This document shows, one piece after another, positions 5,501 through 8,609 of a DNA stretch of 8,609 nucleotides. The position numbers and the translations under genes are program-made. The stretch covers positions 1-8,609 of the forward strand of contig CAYQDF010000125.1 of the NCBI GenBank assembly GCA_964416175.1, written 5' to 3'. The notes under the pieces are model-generated. The model was not told the DNA's origin. It saw only the letters and a list, made by a program, of their open reading frames with translations, and did no database searches. The stretch's first letter is position 1, and each line of letters begins with the position of its first letter. The stretch is from CAYQDF01 sp964416175. Lineage in GTDB: Bacteria > Chloroflexota > Anaerolineae > Anaerolineales > UBA4823.

Positions 5501-8438
5501 CGATCAGCGTGTCCGAGATCCAAGTCACGTTGCTGGCTGGCATTGGCGCGCCGTCCAGGGTGACCATCCCCTCGGTTGTCCCGAAGCCGGAGCCGTTAAT
5601 GGCGATCGTCTCCCCCGGGCTGCCGTAAGGCTGCGAGACAGACTGGATGTTCGGCGTTTCTTCCGGGATCTCGCAGATCGGAGGCGAAGCAAAGCTGTCG
5701 TCAGGGGTCTGCACGAAGCCGGTCGTCGGGAAGATCGCCACATCTGCATAAGTCGTTTTGCCGGGCCAGATGTCGAACACGAGGCGCAGCGTCCCGTAGT
5801 TGGGGTTCCACTTCGGGTCCGGGTTTAAGGGATCGCCGGGGTAGTTGCCGATCACCTGGTACATCCCGGGGCAGATGCCGGAGGGGATCGGGCACAACGC
5901 CGTGTACGTGGACGGCAGCAGCACCTCCCAGTAGCCGTTGGCGTCGGAATAAACGGTCGTGATGTGGTTCCCGGCGAAATCCAGGATGCCGATCGGGGCG
6001 TTGGGGATGCCGCGCTTGTCGGCGTAGATCGGCGAACTGGGGTCGATCTGCACCACCAGGTCGTCGAGCAGGAGGCCGCGCAAAAGACCGGGTGGGGGCA
6101 GCGCGTTGTCGATCATCAGGAAGAACTCCGCCCCGGCGTTGAACCCGTTCTGCAGGGTGACGAAGCGGCTGTTGCAGAGCGGGGTGTAAGTGCCGTGGGC
6201 CGGGTTGCGGGGATCGTCCACCAGGTGCAGCGGGCCGGAACACGGCGGAGGCGGCACTGCTGGCACGAAGTCGTCGCCCTGGTCGGTGTTTTGGTCCTCC
6301 TCGCGGATCTCCCGGTATCCTTCCGGCGGCACGACCTCTACGATGTAGAAGCCAGCCGGCATGGGCACTTCTTCCGTTTCATCGCAAGGGAATCCACCCG
6401 GGCAGATGGTCTCGAAAGCGTAGCCGCCGTCGAACACGCCGTCTTTGATCTGGTTAAGCGTGCGGGGCAGCTCTTTGCAATCCGGGTCGAGATAACCGGG
6501 GAGACCTAAGAAGGGGAGCACATCGCAGTCAGTCGGCCGGTTGTCGTACCAGGAATCGGTCTCTACAGAGTTGAGAGGGGTATCGGAGGCGCGCATCAGC
6601 TCGCCCTGTCCGTAGGGGCAGCCGGGGCCGACCGATGTGCAGGCGACCGGTTCGTCATTCTCATCGACGACCGCCGCGAAGAGGTTGACCGTCACTCCCG
6701 GGATACCCGGCTCATAGTCTTCCGCCGCCGCCAGGCGTGGGTCGAACTCGTTCCGGGTCGTGGCGTAATAGACGATGCCGGAGATCCCGCCATTCTCGTC
6801 GCCCTGGTAAGGCACCTTGCCGGAGTCGATCCAGTTGGTGTACCCACCCCAGGTCAGCTGCGCCTGAAGCAGGGCACCCAGGCCTGGCTCGGCCTCGTTC
6901 ACCGGATCGTCCGGATATCCGAGTGGGTTGCCGAAGTCATCGGCGAAATAGCCAGTCGTGCCGACCTGGCGCATCCGGCCGAAGCCGACTTCCCACACCA
7001 GGAAGTGCTCCCATTCGAAGTATTCGGGGAATTCGTAGAACCCGTTCGAATCTGTGAAGGTTGCGTATTTGATCGAGCCGTCCTTGAAGCGGATATCGAG
7101 GTCCTGTCCGGGCAGCCCGGGTTCACAGTCCATCACATCGTGTGGACCGCTGAGGCAGTCGCGCCGCCCGTTTTCGGCCCCGCCAGGGATCGCCGTCCCC
7201 CCGAGGGTTACACCGCTATCGATGTAGGTGTATCCCTTGATGGTCCCAAACCAGCGCGGCATGCCGATATCGCCGACGTCGACAGCTTCCCCTGGGCCAA
7301 CCTGGACCGTGTGGAACTGGATGATGTAGTCCTGGGGGAAGTCCCAATAGACGAGCTGGTAAAGCCCCGGCGGGACGTCTGGGATGAAGAACTCGCCGGT
7401 CACCGGGTCCGCCGGGCCCATCCACACCTGCTCGTCGTTCCCGCCGATGTTATTCAGCGCGAGGTACACCTGGGGCACAGCTTCCCCGAGCGTGACCGTA
7501 CCCGGAGCTTCGATGTCAACGATCCGCCGCACTTTGCCGGATATCGAGCCGGTCCCGGCGGTGTCGTTCGTCGGGCAGTCATCGCCCGGGTCGCCGAAAG
7601 AGCAGGGCCGGACGAATCCGAACCAGACTGCGGCCTGGGTGAAACCCTCCTCAGTGCTCAGGCCGTCCGATCCCTCCTCCAGCCAGGCGTCGATGGCGTG
7701 CGTCCCCTCGATGGTCGTGGTCTGCACCCAGCCGGACCCATCGGGAGGGATGGCTTGCACTTCGTATTTGCCAGGCGGCAGGTTGGGGATCGTCACGTAG
7801 CCCGTGGCGTCGGTCAGGCAGACGCCCCCGCAGAGCGGGTCGCCGAAGAAGTCGACGGTCACTTCCCCCACCGGGTCGGAGAGCACAACGTGGAATCCGG
7901 CCAGCCCTTCTTCGAGGGGGATGTCATCCTCGCCGTTCACGACCAGGTTGTCGTGGAACACCCTGGCCTGGAGGGTAGAAAGCGGCAGCGGATTGGGGAC
8001 GAGCTCCACGGTGACCATCTGATCCCCGCCGGCCACCATGAAGTGCTTCCCCCACATCTTGTAATTGCTCGGGGTGGGAGGAAACGGCCCGGAGAGCACG
8101 GTCACCAGATATTTTCCATCTTCCAGGCTGACCGTGGCAGAATCTTGATCTCCCTGGGCGACCAGCGGGCTGTAGCTCTCGGGGGGAGTCACCGATGGGT
8201 TGTCGTGGGCGATATCTTTGTTGATGATGAACTTGAATTCGGTCACCGGGGTGCCTGTTCCGCGCTCAACCACGCTGATCGTCACGTCGTAAGGACCCTG
8301 GGCGAGCGCCGGGGTCGCCGGGAAAGCTGCCAGCGGTCCGAAAACGGTTGACAGGATCAGGAAAAAAGAAGCGATGCGCGCTGCGATCTTCCTGAACAGC
8401 TTCCGCTTGAAATAATACATGCGTGTGTGGGAGTTCAT
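2595..8438 (-). CDS. Giant secreted modular protein (SdrD-B-like, TIG, beta-helix, DUF11, C-terminal repeats)
   Basis: 1,947 residues, ending in TAG. The ATG at 8438 has AGGAGG 8 bases upstream; the in-frame ATG at 8552 lacks the signal peptide at its N-terminus. Residues 1-46 are a Sec signal peptide (KRKLFRK, hydrophobic core, cleavage after ALA). About 47-920 is a series of five or six Ig/CnaB or SdrD-B-like beta-sandwiches, recognised by phrases such as DATGYVTIPNLPPGKYEV, TDSNGFYEFPEYF and SDANGYWEVLLPSTY. A TIG domain follows (about 928-1015), then a right-handed beta-helix (about 1023-1440) with repeated GGGI, a DFDGDARP...HDIGADE end-piece (1545-1563), a DUF11 domain (about 1572-1700) and a fourfold repeat (1704-1947). 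There is no LPxTG, C-terminal membrane segment or other recognised anchor. The 26 cysteines, many in close pairs, suggest disulfides outside the cytoplasm. No catalytic motif is recognised; a surface scaffold or adhesin role is inferred. As first gene it may organise the two MCO-like proteins. Confidence 0.9.
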   Translation of the reverse strand: MNSHTRMYYFKRKLFRKIAARIASFFLILSTVFGPLAAFPATPALAQGPYDVTISVVERGTGTPVTEFKFIINKDIAHDNPSVTPPESYSPLVAQGDQDSATVSLEDGKYLVTVLSGPFPPTPSNYKMWGKHFMVAGGDQMVTVELVPNPLPLSTLQARVFHDNLVVNGEDDIPLEEGLAGFHVVLSDPVGEVTVDFFGDPLCGGVCLTDATGYVTIPNLPPGKYEVQAIPPDGSGWVQTTTIEGTHAIDAWLEEGSDGLSTEEGFTQAAVWFGFVRPCSFGDPGDDCPTNDTAGTGSISGKVRRIVDIEAPGTVTLGEAVPQVYLALNNIGGNDEQVWMGPADPVTGEFFIPDVPPGLYQLVYWDFPQDYIIQFHTVQVGPGEAVDVGDIGMPRWFGTIKGYTYIDSGVTLGGTAIPGGAENGRRDCLSGPHDVMDCEPGLPGQDLDIRFKDGSIKYATFTDSNGFYEFPEYFEWEHFLVWEVGFGRMRQVGTTGYFADDFGNPLGYPDDPVNEAEPGLGALLQAQLTWGGYTNWIDSGKVPYQGDENGGISGIVYYATTRNEFDPRLAAAEDYEPGIPGVTVNLFAAVVDENDEPVACTSVGPGCPYGQGELMRASDTPLNSVETDSWYDNRPTDCDVLPFLGLPGYLDPDCKELPRTLNQIKDGVFDGGYAFETICPGGFPCDETEEVPMPAGFYIVEVVPPEGYREIREEDQNTDQGDDFVPAVPPPPCSGPLHLVDDPRNPAHGTYTPLCNSRFVTLQNGFNAGAEFFLMIDNALPPPGLLRGLLLDDLVVQIDPSSPIYADKRGIPNAPIGILDFAGNHITTVYSDANGYWEVLLPSTYTALCPIPSGICPGMYQVIGNYPGDPLNPDPKWNPNYGTLRLVFDIWPGKTTYADVAIFPTTGFVQTPDDSFASPPICEIPEETPNIQSVSQPYGSPGETIAINGSGFGTTEGMVTLDGAPMPASNVTWISDTLIEIEILPLSLISEGPHQLLVTNSSGRTSPSGITLHVIGGSYTPGMIFVPGDYATIQEAIDNASDGDLILVSGTHYENLIVDKRVKLQGYGPNASLIDGRFFNFGGTTPEQFQDRLDAVNGGSGPVGPESVPMGQVVTFVAGTTTHYETGTFNAQIDGFAIRGGSRVRGNRVTASQGGGIYAHAYASNLEISNNLVQSNAGNAGGGIILGQPFMNNPDAGNARDNENDNVRIHHNRVLNNGGLRLAGAVGLFNGSESYEIDHNVICGNYSAEYGGGISHYGMSPGGHIHDNEVLFNYAFDEGGGIMIAGEQPIGNPLGLSPGSGEVLIERNRIQTNVSNDDGGGIRLLQPVEGPVTIQNNMVVNNIATDFGGGISLDDALDVRIINNTIAKNLSTATAEDADRTSCGAIPPLATCPHAAGLASEPHSQALRNAYSLPADSFSDPILFNNIFWENQAYSMDGSGGLPSAGTIDLEVVGTGTPQTMEPNYSFLTVPYGSGIGNTTGVDPSFVEEIDTTFIVVPFAGDPQFTTVLVTTTPADPQGDYHLDGSDAEDAGVSSFGGFSAPVDDFDGDARPQGTAHDIGADEVPDGPPGPMVDLSISKTDGMTEVFAGDDLTYTITVANNSATETVSDVPVTDSFPAELTGVAWTCTASSGSACDAAAGAGDISATVDLAPLGTATFSASGTVDSGFSGLLSNTASVTVPPGITDPDLGNNSATDETDVLPAQALLYFSTQDGKAVPGVPGPHDDADIYSWDGSAFARLFDGSAAGLPAGADIDGMHVVDEDTFYLSFTGQLTLPGAGTNQDEDIVLYDAGVWSLYFDGTAVGLNGGSEDVDAFSILSDGSLVVSVIEQARVPGLPGTFLDEDLLRCVGTFGPSGTSCTWSLYFDGSDVALANENEDVDGTAVSGSSLYLSTVGNFNVSGLSGQGRDVFVCEAAVTGDPSSCGSFAMFFDGSAWNFRDLIDAFDVN
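2598..3329 (-). repeat. Fourfold C-terminal protein repeat of the giant protein
   Basis: Residues 1704-1947 contain four units of roughly 50-65 residues. Each combines a beta-strand of the type LYLST or FYLSF, a turn such as VPGLPG or LPGAG, an acidic DEDI/DADI, an aromatic strand ending in FDGS/FDGT, and an acidic DIDG/DVDAF/DVDG/LIDAF segment. Units 3 and 4 each add a cysteine pair (C1848/C1859 and C1912/C1923). The aspartates could bind calcium. The protein ends inside the last unit (IDAFDVN). The pattern suits a small beta-propeller or stacked beta-sheet, but the fold is inferred. Confidence 0.75.
4329..5384 (-). repeat. Parallel beta-helix coil repeats with GGGI motif
   Basis: Residues 1019-1370 begin with the typical entry segment DYATIQEAIDNASDGDLILV, then VKLQGYGPNASLIDG. 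Six GGGI motifs follow at 1154, 1181, 1251, 1279, 1319 and 1348, with a weaker AGAVG near 1223. Between them lie strands such as LEISNNLV, VTIQNNMVV and VRIINNTIAKN. Several neighbouring motifs are 27-29 residues apart, and longer gaps mark loop insertions. On the plus strand the motif shows as a recurring GATCCCGCCGCC. This is the pattern of right-handed beta-helix proteins; no pectate-lyase active site is recognised. Confidence 0.8.
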
Positions 8439-8446
8439 TGAACCAA

Positions 8447-8452
8447 CCTCCT
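8447..8452 (-). promoter_or_regulatory. Ribosome binding site of the giant secreted protein
   Basis: A full AGGAGG on the minus strand sits 8 bases before the ATG at 8438. It selects this start over the in-frame ATG at 8552 and puts the signal peptide at the N-terminus. It is the strongest of the three ribosome binding sites in the cluster, suiting a leading gene. Confidence 0.85.
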
Positions 8453-8494
8453 GTTTTGCTGTAAGCGAAAAGGACTGGTTAAAGCTGTGAATCT

Positions 8495-8608
8495 CTATCC
8501 ACATCGATGGATCTTCCAGGTTGCCTCCTCGTGCCCCGCCAGTTTCAGGCATTGCTTGATACGATCAGTCAGACGACTTGCGATAGATCTGTAGTTTCCG
8601 TGATGGTG
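8495..8608 (-). CDS. Possible 3' tail of an upstream gene
   Basis: The minus strand is open for 37 codons from the window edge to a TAG at 8495-8497. The product has a helix-like, charged tail (SRLTDRIKQCLKLAGH then WKIHRCG). The stop lies 56 bases before the giant gene's ATG. Length alone does not rule out chance, there is no recognisable family, and the start is outside the window. If it is not coding, 8439-8609 is simply the leader and promoter region of the cluster; no convincing -35/-10 pair is seen there. Confidence 0.2.
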   Translation of the reverse strand, partial: HHHGNYRSIASRLTDRIKQCLKLAGHEEATWKIHRCG

Positions 8609-8609
8609 A

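Noticed and set aside
7005..8351. 448-codon open frame on the plus strand
   Set aside because: It is antisense to the N-terminal beta-sandwiches of the giant protein, which have clear domain features. The plus-strand product resembles no family and has no export or fold signature.
8439..8552. Upstream ATG (8552) start for the giant protein
   Set aside because: It would put 38 residues before the signal peptide. The ATG at 8438 has a full AGGAGG at the right distance.
8498..8578. Short inverted repeats upstream of the cluster (TGATACGATCA at 8557-8567, AGTCAGACGACT nearby, TCCACATCGATGGA)
   Set aside because: The arms are only four bases long and could arise by chance. No -35/-10 pair lies next to them, so I do not call an operator.
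8439..8609. Riboswitch in the leader of the giant gene
   Set aside because: The leader is short and I could not match it to a c-di-GMP or other riboswitch core.
1..8609. CRISPR array, tRNA, rRNA, insertion sequence or attachment site
   Set aside because: No regularly spaced identical DNA repeats, terminal inverted repeats, transposase motifs or RNA gene signatures were seen. The recurring GATCCCGCCGCC on the plus strand is codon-level repetition of the GGGI protein motif.

Overview
The window holds one minus-strand gene cluster, read from right to left. A 1,947-residue secreted modular protein (start at 8438) comes first, then a Tat-exported two-domain multicopper-oxidase-like (MCO-like) protein (start at 2484), then a Sec-exported MCO-like protein (start at 1069) that runs off the left edge. 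Gaps between the genes are about 110 and 44 bases. Each gene has a purine-rich ribosome binding site exactly 8 bases before its ATG. No internal terminator with a U-tract is visible, so the three probably form one operon. No complete gene lies on the plus strand; the long plus-strand reading frames are GC-rich antisense shadows.

The DNA is GC-rich. Exported MCO-like proteins beside very large secreted proteins built from SdrD-B-like, TIG, parallel beta-helix and DUF11 modules fit environmental bacteria such as Chloroflexota (Anaerolineae). That taxonomic guess rests on protein style only and is of low confidence; there is no rRNA or other marker.

Layout: 1-1069, MCO-like protein B (3' end missing), which lacks the domain-1 copper motifs but keeps HPFHPH in its later domain. 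1114-2484, MCO-like protein A, which keeps a full set of domain-1 ligands (HTVHWHG and HCH...EH..M) but has lost those of domain 2. 2485-2594, intergenic, with a strong GC-rich stem-loop. 2595-8438, giant secreted protein: signal peptide, several Ig/CnaB-like beta-sandwiches, TIG, beta-helix, DUF11 and a fourfold C-terminal repeat. 8439-8609, upstream region with the ribosome binding site and perhaps the last codons of an upstream gene.

The main point of interest is that the two MCO-like neighbours keep opposite halves of the standard copper-ligand set. In known two-domain MCOs the trinuclear copper centre forms between domain 1 of one subunit and domain 2 of another. A heteromeric copper centre made by A and B, perhaps held at the cell surface by the giant protein, is therefore a testable hypothesis. 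It is inference, not something the sequence proves, and the missing end of protein B could overturn it.
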